This document shows, in pieces, positions 53,473 through 63,185 of a stretch of DNA of 64,000 nt (within the stretch, counting starts at the first letter, position 1; every line of letters begins with the position of its first letter). Position numbers and translations under genes: made by a program. Source of the DNA: Gammaproteobacteria bacterium (GTDB lineage Bacteria; Pseudomonadota; Gammaproteobacteria; GCA-001735895); the NCBI GenBank assembly GCA_029862125.1, contig JAOTXY010000006.1, forward strand, positions 1 through 64,000, read 5' to 3'. The notes beneath the pieces are model-generated. The model was not told the DNA's origin. It saw nothing but the letters and a program-made list of their open reading frames with translations, and did not search any database.

Positions 53473-56214
53473 CTAGGCCGCTTCGAGTTTTATCGCGCAG
53501 AACTTGAATTCCGGGATCTTGCCGAACGGATCGAGCGCCTCGTTGGTCAACAGGTTGGCCGCCGCCTCGTGGTAGCAGAACGGAATAAAGACCTCACCCT
53601 GCTTTAATGCCCCGTCAGGTCGCGCAAAGGCACGTATCTCGCCGCGGCGTGACCTGGCAATAATTTCAGCACCGGGCTCGACTCCTAGGCCGTCCAGATC
53701 CCGTCCGTTGACGTAGATAACCGGTACCGGTTCGATCGCATCGAGTATTGCCGCACGTCGCGTCATAGAACCGGTATGCCAATGTTCAAGCTGTCGCCCG
53801 GTAATTAGAATCAGTGGGAATTCCTCATCGGGCTGCTCGTCCGCCGGGATCGACTTTGCAGCGACCAGTTTCGCCCTGCCGTCACCGGTCGGGAAGTCGT
53901 CGATGAAGACAACACTCTGGCCCGGATCACTCTCATCGGCACAGGGGTAGGTCACCGACGACGCCTGGTTCAGTCGTTCCCAGGTAATTCCGGTAATACT
54001 CGGCATCGCCTGGCGCATTTCGTCATAGACCTCGGAAACATGGCTGTAGTTCCAGTCGAGGCCAATGCCCTTGCCGATATCACGAATAATCCATAAATCC
54101 TGACGCGCTTCACCGGGTAACGGCACCGCGGCACGCCCGAGTTGCACCCGACGATCGGTGTTCGATACCGTACCGTCTTTTTCGGCCCAGCCCGACGCCG
54201 GTAGCACGACATCGGCAAAAGCCGTGGTCTCGGTGAGGAACATATCCTGCACCACGAGGTGATCCAGTGCCGCCAGCGCTGCACGGGCATGGTTCAGATT
54301 CGGATCGGACATGGCGGGGTTTTCACCCATGATATACATTCCCTTGATCTGACCTTCGAGCACCGCGTGCATGATTTCAACCACCGTCAAACCCGGCTTG
54401 TCATCGAGTTCCGCGTTCCAGTAGTTTGCAAACCATGCGTGAGCGTCTGGATTGTCGACCCGTTGATAATCCGGGAACACCATCGGGATCAGACCCGCAT
54501 CCGATGCACCCTGAACGTTATTCTGTCCGCGCAGTGGGTGCAAACCGGTGCCGGGACGGCCAATCTGGCCGGTAATCATCGACAGCGCAATCAGGCAGCG
54601 CGAATTATCGGTGCCGTGAATATGTTGCGAAATACCCATCCCCCAGAAAATCATTGATCCTTTCGAGGTCGCAAACAGGCGTGCAACTTCGCGCAAAGTA
54701 TCGGCATCAATACCGGTCACCGCGGCCATTTTTTCAGGGCTGTAATCGGCGACATTAGCCTTCAGCGCTTCATAGTCCGTGGTGCGCTCATTGATGAAAT
54801 TATCGTCGGTCAGACCCTCTTCGATGATGACGTGCAGCATCGAGTTCAACAATGACACGTCGGTCGAAGCGTTGAATTGCAGGTGATGGGTGGCGTGACG
54901 CGAGATCTGGGTTTTACGCGGATCCAGCAGAATCAACTTCTTGCCGTCGCGAATTGCATTTTTCATAAAGGTTGCCGCGACCGGGTGATTGGTCGTCGGA
55001 TTCGAACCGATGACCATGAATACCTCGGCGTGTTTGACGTCCTCAACCTGGTTCGAAACCGCGCCGGAACCGATACCTTCCAGCAACGCAGCGACACTCG
55101 AGGCATGGCACAGGCGGGTACAGTGATCGACGTTGTTGGTGCCGAAACCGACACGCACCAGTTTCTGGAACAGGTAAGCCTCTTCGTTCGAACCCTTGGC
55201 CGAGCCGAAACCGGCGAGCCCGGAGCTGCCGAGTTCATCTTTGATCTGTTTCAATCCACCCGCGGCAAGTTGCATTGCCTCATCCCAGCTTGCTTCGCGG
55301 AACATCGTCGATGGATCGGCAGGGTCGAAGTGCTCATTAAGACCCTTGGGCACGCCTTCCCTGCGGATTAACGGCTTCAGCAGGCGCTGGGGATGGTTGA
55401 CATAGTCAAAACCGTAGCGGCCCTTAACACACAAGCGACTGAAGTTCGCAGGCCCGTCGCGCCCTTCGACACGTACGATGGTATCGTCTTTAACATGGTA
55501 AGTGAGTAAACAACCAACACCGCAGTAAGGGCATACCGAGTCAATCTTTTGATCGGCTTCCACCAGGTGGGCACCGCCGGCATTGCTGAGCGCACCGGTC
55601 GGGCAGGCGGCGACACATTCACCGCAGGCGACGCAGGTCGACTCGCCCATCGGATCACCGATATCGAATACGATTTCGGCATGATGCCCGCGACGGGCCA
55701 GACCGATGACATCGTTGACCTGGGTTTCGCGGCAGGCGCGCAGGCAGCGCGTGCACTGGATACAGGCATCGAGGTTAACCGCGATTGCCGGATGCGACAG
55801 GTCAGCCTTTGGTTGATGCCGGGGTTTGAATCTTGGTTTGCCGACTTCGAGTTTATCGGCCCAGTAGGTTAATTCATTGTCGAGCGTGTAGGACTGCTCA
55901 GGCATATCTGACAGCAACAACTCAAGTACCAGCTTTTGCGACTTCTGCGAGCGCTCATTGTCCGAGTTAACGATCATGCCCGGGGTCGGGTTTCGACAGC
56001 AGCTTGGCGCAAGCACGCGCTCGCCATCGATCTCGACCATGCAGGCGCGGCAATTACCGTCGGCGCGCAGTCCGTCGGTATAACACAGATGCGGGATCTC
56101 GGTACCGGTACGCTGTGCCGCCTGCAGGATGGTCTCGCCAGGCAAGGCCTCGACCGAATTACCGTTGAGCGTGAATTCGATGGTTTCGAAGATTGAATCG
56201 GGATTTGCCGCCAT
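53473..56214 (-). CDS. NAD-dependent formate dehydrogenase alpha subunit (molybdopterin, Cys-type)
   Basis: N-terminal 2Fe-2S/NuoG-like Cys clusters (CIQCTRCLRACRETQ, CVACGECVAACPTGAL), CPYCGVGC, NVDHCTRLCHASSVAAL active-site Cys. Confidence 0.94.
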   Translation of the reverse strand: MAANPDSIFETIEFTLNGNSVEALPGETILQAAQRTGTEIPHLCYTDGLRADGNCRACMVEIDGERVLAPSCCRNPTPGMIVNSDNERSQKSQKLVLELLLSDMPEQSYTLDNELTYWADKLEVGKPRFKPRHQPKADLSHPAIAVNLDACIQCTRCLRACRETQVNDVIGLARRGHHAEIVFDIGDPMGESTCVACGECVAACPTGALSNAGGAHLVEADQKIDSVCPYCGVGCLLTYHVKDDTIVRVEGRDGPANFSRLCVKGRYGFDYVNHPQRLLKPLIRREGVPKGLNEHFDPADPSTMFREASWDEAMQLAAGGLKQIKDELGSSGLAGFGSAKGSNEEAYLFQKLVRVGFGTNNVDHCTRLCHASSVAALLEGIGSGAVSNQVEDVKHAEVFMVIGSNPTTNHPVAATFMKNAIRDGKKLILLDPRKTQISRHATHHLQFNASTDVSLLNSMLHVIIEEGLTDDNFINERTTDYEALKANVADYSPEKMAAVTGIDADTLREVARLFATSKGSMIFWGMGISQHIHGTDNSRCLIALSMITGQIGRPGTGLHPLRGQNNVQGASDAGLIPMVFPDYQRVDNPDAHAWFANYWNAELDDKPGLTVVEIMHAVLEGQIKGMYIMGENPAMSDPNLNHARAALAALDHLVVQDMFLTETTAFADVVLPASGWAEKDGTVSNTDRRVQLGRAAVPLPGEARQDLWIIRDIGKGIGLDWNYSHVSEVYDEMRQAMPSITGITWERLNQASSVTYPCADESDPGQSVVFIDDFPTGDGRAKLVAAKSIPADEQPDEEFPLILITGRQLEHWHTGSMTRRAAILDAIEPVPVIYVNGRDLDGLGVEPGAEIIARSRRGEIRAFARPDGALKQGEVFIPFCYHEAAANLLTNEALDPFGKIPEFKFCAIKLEAA

Positions 56215-57926
56215 TATTGATTCTCCTCGATGCCAAGTTCATGCGGAAAATATCTAATCACGGACAGGATCGGGTTCGGTGCCGCCTGCCCGAGGCCACA
56301 GATCGAGGCGTCGATCATGACCGTCGACAAATCGTTCAATTGCTCGACATCCCAGTCGCCGGTCTCCATGATGCTGACCGCTTTTTCGCAACCAACCCGG
56401 CACGGTGTGCACTGGCCACAGGATTCGTGTGCGAAGAACTTGAGCGAGTTCAACGCCGCCTGTTTGGCACTGTCCTGGTCCGATAGCACCACGACCGCCG
56501 CGGAACCGATAAAACAGCCGTATTCCTGCAGCGTATCAAAATCGAGCGGAATATCGTTCAGGCTGGCCGGCAAAATGCCGCCCGATGCGCCGCCCGGGAA
56601 ATAACCGTATAACTGGTGACCATCGAGCATGCCGCCGCAGTATTCGTCGATCAATTCCTTGATCGTGATACCTGCGGGCGCGAGATGCACGCCAGGCTTG
56701 TTGACGCGACCCGACACCGAGAAACTGCGCACGCCCTTGCGACCGTTGCGGCCTTGTGCATCGAACCATTCAGAACCCTTTTCGATTACGTCACGTATCC
56801 AGAACAGCGATTCACAGTTGTGCTCAAGCGTTGGACGACCGAACAGGCCGACCTCGGCGACGTAAGGCGGGCGCAGTCGCGGCATCCCGCGTTTGCCTTC
56901 GATCGACTCGATCATCGCGGATTCTTCACCGCAGATGTAGGCACCGGCACCACGGCGAATTTCTATGTGCGGTAACTGGTAACCTGATTTGTTAACCAGG
57001 TCCGCGACTGCCTGCTTGAGGTTCTGGATTACCGATGGATACTCATCGCGAATGTAGATATAACACTTGTCAATTCCGATCACAGCGGCCGCAATCAGCA
57101 TGCCTTCAAGAAAGCGATGCGGATCGGAAAGCATGTAGAAGCGGTCCTTAAAAGTACCGGGCTCGCCTTCATCGATATTGATCGCGCACAGGCGCGGCGC
57201 GGGTTGATCGCGCAGGATGCGCCACTTGCGCCCGACCGGAAAGCCAGCTCCACCAAGGCCACGCAATTGCGTTCCTTCGAGTGCCTCGATAATGCTATCT
57301 CCGCTGATGTCGCCAGCGAGCAAACTGTCATACAACTGGTATCCACCACCTGCACGGTATGCATCGAAATCGATGCTGTCATCCGGCATCGGTTGAACAG
57401 TGTTACCCGCGTCGACCACCGATTTGACTGCTTCGGCTGTCGCGACCTCGACCGTGCACTGGCCAACCACCGCAACCGGTGCCTTATCACAGCGCCCGAC
57501 ACAGGGAACGCGTTGCACGCGCACACCTTCACCCAGCGAGGATTCAAGTGCGCCAATAAGCTCTTCGCTACCGGCCATTTCACAACTGACCGAATCACAG
57601 ACACGAACAGTGAGTGCTGGTGGTGCAACATCATCTTCCCGGATCACGTCGAAATGGTGGTAAAAACTAGCAACCTCATAAACCTCGGTCATAGCAAGGC
57701 GCATTTCGTGGGCCAGCGCGGTAAGATGTGCGGCCGACAAGTGCCCATGCTTGTCCTGGATCTTATGCAGATGCTCGATCAACAGGTCGGGAGCGCGCGA
57801 TTCTTCACCGAGCAGGCTTTGGATTTCGAGCAGCGCGTTAAGGTCAACCACCCTGCCCTTGGTCTTGCCCCGGCGGCGTTGCTTGCGATTGTCGACCGCG
57901 TCGGAATTGAGCTCAGGTTGCGACAT
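56214..57926 (-). CDS. Formate dehydrogenase beta subunit, NuoE-NuoF fusion (NAD/FMN)
   Basis: N-terminal NuoE-like (VRVCDSVSCEMAGSEEL, CVGRCDKAP) and NuoF-like (GLGGAGFPVGRKWR, GAYICGEESAMIESIEGKRG, CGQCTPCRVGCEK) domains. Confidence 0.93.
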   Translation of the reverse strand: MSQPELNSDAVDNRKQRRRGKTKGRVVDLNALLEIQSLLGEESRAPDLLIEHLHKIQDKHGHLSAAHLTALAHEMRLAMTEVYEVASFYHHFDVIREDDVAPPALTVRVCDSVSCEMAGSEELIGALESSLGEGVRVQRVPCVGRCDKAPVAVVGQCTVEVATAEAVKSVVDAGNTVQPMPDDSIDFDAYRAGGGYQLYDSLLAGDISGDSIIEALEGTQLRGLGGAGFPVGRKWRILRDQPAPRLCAINIDEGEPGTFKDRFYMLSDPHRFLEGMLIAAAVIGIDKCYIYIRDEYPSVIQNLKQAVADLVNKSGYQLPHIEIRRGAGAYICGEESAMIESIEGKRGMPRLRPPYVAEVGLFGRPTLEHNCESLFWIRDVIEKGSEWFDAQGRNGRKGVRSFSVSGRVNKPGVHLAPAGITIKELIDEYCGGMLDGHQLYGYFPGGASGGILPASLNDIPLDFDTLQEYGCFIGSAAVVVLSDQDSAKQAALNSLKFFAHESCGQCTPCRVGCEKAVSIMETGDWDVEQLNDLSTVMIDASICGLGQAAPNPILSVIRYFPHELGIEENQ

Positions 57927-57963
57927 ATAAATTTTCTCGAGTTAGGGTGTGCTTAAAAAGTAT

Positions 57964-57984
57964 CCCCGCTCTTAACGAGCGGGG
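57964..57984 (-). terminator. Putative terminator downstream of the USP gene
   Basis: CCCCGCTC-ttaac-GAGCGGGG; followed on minus strand by atactttttaa. Confidence 0.55.
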
Positions 57985-58041
57985 CAAAGTTTAACCCAAG
58001 GAGGAGCTAGCTAAAACATGTGATTACGCCACAATAGAACA

Positions 58042-58893
58042 TCAATGCGCCATTACGGTAATTATATTGGTATTACTCAAAAGGTGGCTGGTGACCCCAC
58101 CAAACAGGCGCTGCCGGGTGCGGGTATGGGTAAAACCGCCGACCACCAGGAATTCGGCGCCGATATCAGCGCAGGTCGCGAGCATTTTTTTGCCGACATT
58201 GCCACCACGGCCACTGAGCACCTGGTAGTCGACTTTACAGCCATGCCGCTTGAGGTAATCGATGACTTCGCCGACAGCGGGCTCACGTTTTTTCGATACC
58301 AGTACCGTCACTTTTTTCATTTGGGTCAACCAGGGCAAGGTCATGCAAATCGCACGGCTCGCCTCGACACTGTCGTTCCAGCCAATCGCGGCATGATCGG
58401 CACGATGTGCCCTCCACTCCGGCGGCACAATCAGCACCGGTCGTCCAGAATGCAGCATCAACGACTCATGTAATTCACCGACACCGGGTCCACCGATGCG
58501 ATGGGTCGGCCGTGACATCGCGACGACGTCCACCAGCCGGGATTCCTTGCCGAGCAAAGTTTCTGCATCGCCTTCGAGCACGTGCAGCGAGGCAGTAACC
58601 TCATTAGAACCTGATGGCTTGCGGGTAATCTTGACTCCGCCCTGTTTGCAGAAGGCGTTAAACTGAGTACGTACTGTGTCAACCGTCGAATCGACCGCCT
58701 TTTTGCTCATTCTGGCGAATTCTTCGCGGTAATTTTTAGGTATACCACCGAACATGTATGGTTCGCTGGCGCGTTCACGCACGTGTACAACCTTGATATG
58801 CGAATTGAATCGTTTCGAGATGACCAGCGCCGTGTCGAGCACTTCCGAGCTGCGTTCTGTTCCATCTACAGGTACCAGGATAATCTTGATCAT
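58042..58893 (-). CDS. Universal stress protein (UspA family, two tandem-like halves)
   Basis: IILVPVDGTERSSEVLDTALVISKRF; GGFTHTRTRQRLFGGVTSHLLSNTN ATP-binding motif. Confidence 0.85.
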   Translation of the reverse strand: MIKIILVPVDGTERSSEVLDTALVISKRFNSHIKVVHVRERASEPYMFGGIPKNYREEFARMSKKAVDSTVDTVRTQFNAFCKQGGVKITRKPSGSNEVTASLHVLEGDAETLLGKESRLVDVVAMSRPTHRIGGPGVGELHESLMLHSGRPVLIVPPEWRAHRADHAAIGWNDSVEASRAICMTLPWLTQMKKVTVLVSKKREPAVGEVIDYLKRHGCKVDYQVLSGRGGNVGKKMLATCADIGAEFLVVGGFTHTRTRQRLFGGVTSHLLSNTNIITVMAH

Positions 58894-59011
58894 TTACCTC
58901 AACCTCTCGTTAAAACCAACCCTGAACAGTGGGGCTTTGTCGATATGAATATTGACAGCAACGGTCAGTTGACTCCAGCTGCAAAAAGTAAGTGTGACGG
59001 ACGCTTTCAAT

Positions 59012-59926
59012 TTAACTACCCAGCCTCGCTCCTGTTGCAAGCCCCATTTCGGCCGCATACTCTGTGGCGGTCATTTTACCGGCATCGGCACGCACTTTGA
59101 TTATCCGAATGGCACCGTCTGCAGTCGCAACCACGAGGCCGCTATCATCAATCGAAACAATGCAGCCGGGTTCACCACTAGCATCTGCCTTGCGGCTGTC
59201 GAAAACTTTGACCTCGCTGCCATTTAAAGTAGTCCAGGCGCCAGGTTGGGGATTAGCTCCCCGAATCAGATTATAAATTTCATCGGTAGCCTTGCTCCAG
59301 TCGATCTGCACATCTTCCTTGCGACACCAGCCTTCGTAGCTACCGGCATCGGGATCCTGAACATCGCGCGGCGCAGTGCCGTCACGCACCAGTTCGATCG
59401 ACTCGAGCATGGCGTCAACACCGAGTGGGTACAGCTTGTCAAAGTATATCGATCCGAGCGTATCATCGGGACCAATATCGACTTCTTTTTGTAGCAGAAT
59501 CGGTCCGGTATCCAGACCATTGTCCGGCCAGAAGATCGACAGACCCGTTTTTTGCTTGCCCATGATAATCGGCCAGTTGATCGAGCTCGGTCCTTTATGC
59601 CAGGGCAGCAGAGACGGGTGGTACTGAATCGAGCCATGTTTTGGCACATTGAGCGCTTCTTCCGGCACGAATAATAATACATAGGCCATCACGCACAGAT
59701 CCGCATCATGGCTGGCCAGTTGCTCCCAGACTTCGGGATTCTTATAAGATTCCGGTTGATAAACGGGCAAATCCCGCTGCAGCGCAAATTCCTTGAGCGG
59801 ATCCAGCGGTCGACCTTCCTTGTCGGGGGCGCTATAAACCGCGACCACCTCGTCCACTCCTTTATCCAGAATGGCTTCGAGTACCGATTTGCCATACGCC
59901 TGTTGGCCATGAACGATTAATCTCAT
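59012..59926 (-). CDS. Formyltransferase-family protein, similar to the hydrolase domain of 10-formyl-THF dehydrogenase (ALDH1L)
   Basis: HGSIQYHPSLLPWHKGPSSINWPIIMGKQKTGLSIFWPDNGLDTGPILLQKEVDIGPDDT; C-terminal Formyl_trans_C-like domain. Confidence 0.85.
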   Translation of the reverse strand: MRLIVHGQQAYGKSVLEAILDKGVDEVVAVYSAPDKEGRPLDPLKEFALQRDLPVYQPESYKNPEVWEQLASHDADLCVMAYVLLFVPEEALNVPKHGSIQYHPSLLPWHKGPSSINWPIIMGKQKTGLSIFWPDNGLDTGPILLQKEVDIGPDDTLGSIYFDKLYPLGVDAMLESIELVRDGTAPRDVQDPDAGSYEGWCRKEDVQIDWSKATDEIYNLIRGANPQPGAWTTLNGSEVKVFDSRKADASGEPGCIVSIDDSGLVVATADGAIRIIKVRADAGKMTATEYAAEMGLATGARLGS

Positions 59927-59975
59927 GTTTGTCTCCGTATTACTCCAAACCATACGAGCCGCTCGGGGACCATAT

Positions 59976-61226
59976 TTATACTGCCCCGGCTTCTTTCAGG
60001 GAGGCAATTTCCTCCGCGCTATAACCGAGAACATCACCTAGAATTTCTTCGGAGTGTTCTCCCAGCAGCGGCGAGCGTTCCACCACCACATCGTTATCGG
60101 ACAACTTGACCGGGCAGCCAACACTTAGATAGGGTCCGCGTTCCGGGTGGTCCACCTCGACGATGGTACCGGTTTCGCGTAACGACGGTTCCTCGGCGAG
60201 TTCTTTCATCGACAGGATCGGTCCGACTGGAATATCGAGCGGATTACAGATCTCCATGACTTCATACTTGGTTTTAGTCATGGTCCACTCCTCGATCGCG
60301 CCGAAGATTTCATTCAGATGCGGCAAGCGCGCTGGCGGGGTTGCATAGTCCGAGTGTTCCTTCCATTCCGGTTTACCGATCACATCGCAAATTCTCTGCC
60401 ATACCGCTGCCTGGGTAATGAAATAGGTATACGCATCGGGATCGGTTTCCCAGCCCTTGCATTTGAGGATGCGTCCTGGCTGGCCACCCCCCGAATCGTT
60501 GCCGGCGCGGGGCGTAGCTTCACCGAACTCGACGCCTTCACCATACTGCGAGTATTCAGTAAGTGGTCCGGCTTTAAGACGCTGCTGATCGCGCAGTTTA
60601 ACCCGGCACAGGTTCAATACACCATCCTGCATCGGCGCCAGTACGCGCTGACCGCGGCCGCTTTTTTCGCGATGCAACAAGGCCGCGCAAATACCAAAGG
60701 CCAGGTGCAGCCCGGTGCCGGAATCGCCGATCTGGGCGCCGGTAACCAAAGGCAGACCATCGCGAAAACCCGTTGTAGAAGCCGAGCCACCCGCACACTG
60801 CGCAACATTTTCATAAACTTTGCAATCCTCGTAAGGTCCGGGACCGAAACCCTTCACCGAGGCCATGATCATGCGTGGATTCAGTTCCTGGATACGCTCC
60901 CAGCTGAAGCCCATTCGATCAAGTGCTCCCGGTGCAAAATTTTCCACCAGCACGTCGCAGGTCTTGACCAGTCGCTCCAATACTTCCTTGCCGCTTTCGG
61001 TCTTGGAATTTAGCGTCAGCGAGCGCTTATTGTGATTCAGCATGGTGAAGTAAAGGCTGTCCGCACCTTCAACATCCACCAGTTGCTTGCGCGTTGCATC
61101 ACCGACACCGGGACGTTCCACCTTGATCACATCAGCACCCATCCACGCGAGCAGCTGGGTGCAAGTGGGGCCAGACTGGACGTGGGTGAAATCCAGAATT
61201 TTGATATGGTCTAGAGCCTTAGACAT
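59976..61226 (-). CDS. Class III (CaiB/BaiF, formyl-CoA transferase-like) CoA-transferase
   Basis: [72 protein letters not shown]. Confidence 0.9.
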   Translation of the reverse strand: MSKALDHIKILDFTHVQSGPTCTQLLAWMGADVIKVERPGVGDATRKQLVDVEGADSLYFTMLNHNKRSLTLNSKTESGKEVLERLVKTCDVLVENFAPGALDRMGFSWERIQELNPRMIMASVKGFGPGPYEDCKVYENVAQCAGGSASTTGFRDGLPLVTGAQIGDSGTGLHLAFGICAALLHREKSGRGQRVLAPMQDGVLNLCRVKLRDQQRLKAGPLTEYSQYGEGVEFGEATPRAGNDSGGGQPGRILKCKGWETDPDAYTYFITQAAVWQRICDVIGKPEWKEHSDYATPPARLPHLNEIFGAIEEWTMTKTKYEVMEICNPLDIPVGPILSMKELAEEPSLRETGTIVEVDHPERGPYLSVGCPVKLSDNDVVVERSPLLGEHSEEILGDVLGYSAEEIASLKEAGAV

Positions 61227-61303
61227 TATTTACCTCTAATTAACGTTCAATTTTCAAATCTATCATCATTGCAAGGTCCGAAGGGCCTTTAGGCCCAGTG
61301 GGT

Positions 61304-61330
61304 CGAAGCAATCTTTTGGAGATTGCTTCG
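61304..61330. repeat. Perfect 11-bp stem-loop (REP-like) at the 3' end of the TPP-lyase gene
   Basis: CGAAGCAATCT-tttgg-AGATTGCTTCG immediately adjacent to the stop codon (61331). Confidence 0.7.
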
Positions 61331-63091
61331 TCACTTGTACATGGTTTGTGCTTTGGTGCCCGGCGCGTATTCGTTAGGGTCAACCCAGACGTTTACGACC
61401 GCACACTTACCCGTCTTCGCAATCGCTTCACGTGCTCGTTGCATCGCCGGCTGAATTTCTTTCGCTTCATGCACTTCTTCGCCGTAACCCCCGATCATTT
61501 CACCGAACTTGGAGAAAGGCACATCACCGAGTTTGTTACCAATGTCACCGCGATCCTGCCCGTACTTAGCGAGCTGGCCATAGCGAATCTGGTTCATTGC
61601 CGAGTTGTTGCCGATCACTGCCAGGTACGGAGCACCGAAGCGTTGCGCAGTTTCCATGTCGAAGGAAGTCATGCCGAAGGCGCCGTCACCGTAGAGACAA
61701 ACCACTTCCTTGTTTGGATGCGCAAGTTTGGCCGCCATCGAGAAGCCGGTGCCGACACCAAGTGAACCCAATGCACCCGGGTCCATCCACTGGCCAGGAT
61801 TGCGCGGACGTACCGCCTGTGCCGAAATGGTAACAATGTCTCCACCGTCGCCGATATAAATTGTGTCTTCTCCAAGGAACTCGTTAATTTCGTAGGCGAG
61901 ACGATAAGGGTGGATCGGATTCTGATCGGTGGTAAACATCGGCATCAGTTTTTCCAGCTTGGTGGCTTCGATGTCGCGCAGCTCGGCCATCCATTGCTGG
62001 CGTTCCTGTTTGGCACCGTCATCGATACGACCCGATGCAGCCTGCTCGACCGCGGCCAGTATTGAACCGGGATCGCCGGCGAGGCCAAGGCTGATATCAC
62101 GGTTTTTACCGACTGTGGCATAGTTTTGATCGATCTGTATCAGGGTCGCATCCTTGGAGATTCGCTTGCCGTAACCCATGCGAAAATCGAAGGGGGTACC
62201 GACGATCAGGATGACATCCGCATTCTTGAACGCATCGCTACGCGTGCGATCGAAGTGGTGCGGGTCGCCCTGCGGCAACATGCCACGGCTGGCACCATTC
62301 ATATAGGCCGGAATATCGAGCGCACGCACGAAACTGATCGCAGCATCCTGGCCCTGTGATGCCCAGACCTGCTGTCCTAGTAATACCGCTGGACGCTTCG
62401 CTTTAACCAGGATATCGGCGAGTTTTTCAATGTCTGCCGGATCACCGATGGAATTGACCGAAGCTCTATATGAGCCTGGTTCGGGAATAACCGCAGTTTC
62501 AATCGGAATCTCACGATCCAGAATATCCCTCGGAATTTCCAGGTATGAAGGTCCGTAAGCGCCGTTGAAACATTCGCGCGCCGCCATCGATACCATGTCG
62601 GCAACACGCTCGGTTGAAAATACACCTGAAGCGAACTTGGTAATCGGCGTCATCATGTCGACATGCGGCAAGTCTTGCAGCGAACCCATCTTGTGCTGGG
62701 TCAGCGAGCTTTGCCCGCCGATATGCAATATCGGGCTTTCCGAGCGAAAAGCGGTAGCGACCCCGGTAACCGCGTTGGTGCAGCCCGGGCCAGCGGTGGT
62801 CACAACACAACCCAGCTTGCCGGTTTGACGTGCATATCCATCAGCGGCGTGCGCAGCAGTTTGCTCGTGGCGCACATCGACAATGCGAATGCCTTCATCG
62901 AGACAACCATCGTAAATATCGATGATATGACCCCCACATAGCGTGAATATGGTATCGACGCCCTCGGCCTTGAGGGCCTTGGCCACCAAATGACCACCGG
63001 ATATAACCGATCCATCCTTGGTTTTTGCCTTCAGGGTGTCCGTGGCGGTATCCGATAGCGGTGGTTTTTCAGCTACAGTTGACATTTCCAT
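61331..63091 (-). CDS. Thiamine-diphosphate enzyme, 2-hydroxyacyl-CoA lyase / oxalyl-CoA decarboxylase-like
   Basis: RHEQTAAHAADGYARQTGKLGCVVTTAGPG; MGSLQDLPHVDMMTPITKFA; TPP motif GDGAFGMTSFDMETAQRFGAPYLAVIGNN; C-terminal TKAQTMYK. Confidence 0.82.
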   Translation of the reverse strand: MEMSTVAEKPPLSDTATDTLKAKTKDGSVISGGHLVAKALKAEGVDTIFTLCGGHIIDIYDGCLDEGIRIVDVRHEQTAAHAADGYARQTGKLGCVVTTAGPGCTNAVTGVATAFRSESPILHIGGQSSLTQHKMGSLQDLPHVDMMTPITKFASGVFSTERVADMVSMAARECFNGAYGPSYLEIPRDILDREIPIETAVIPEPGSYRASVNSIGDPADIEKLADILVKAKRPAVLLGQQVWASQGQDAAISFVRALDIPAYMNGASRGMLPQGDPHHFDRTRSDAFKNADVILIVGTPFDFRMGYGKRISKDATLIQIDQNYATVGKNRDISLGLAGDPGSILAAVEQAASGRIDDGAKQERQQWMAELRDIEATKLEKLMPMFTTDQNPIHPYRLAYEINEFLGEDTIYIGDGGDIVTISAQAVRPRNPGQWMDPGALGSLGVGTGFSMAAKLAHPNKEVVCLYGDGAFGMTSFDMETAQRFGAPYLAVIGNNSAMNQIRYGQLAKYGQDRGDIGNKLGDVPFSKFGEMIGGYGEEVHEAKEIQPAMQRAREAIAKTGKCAVVNVWVDPNEYAPGTKAQTMYK

Positions 63092-63185
63092 CTACCTCTC
63101 TGATTTAATAAGCCGGCCCGGAAATCGTGGGAGCCTGGCTTTGGTTTGTTACTTGAGCCAGTTTCAATTGGCTCAGCTGATCGCG

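Noticed and set aside
53219-53607. Small ORFs (53153-53458, 53230-53451, 53248-53607)
   Set aside because: They lie within or span the 53191 inverted-repeat element or are antisense to the formate dehydrogenase gene; no protein-like signal.
53473-56214. Selenocysteine formate dehydrogenase
   Set aside because: The active-site position reads Cys (NVDHCTRLCHASS) and the frame has no internal TGA.
63154-63175. tgagcca...tggctca hairpin between gntR and the lyase gene
   Set aside because: Short 7-bp stem without a T-run; too weak to call as a terminator or operator.
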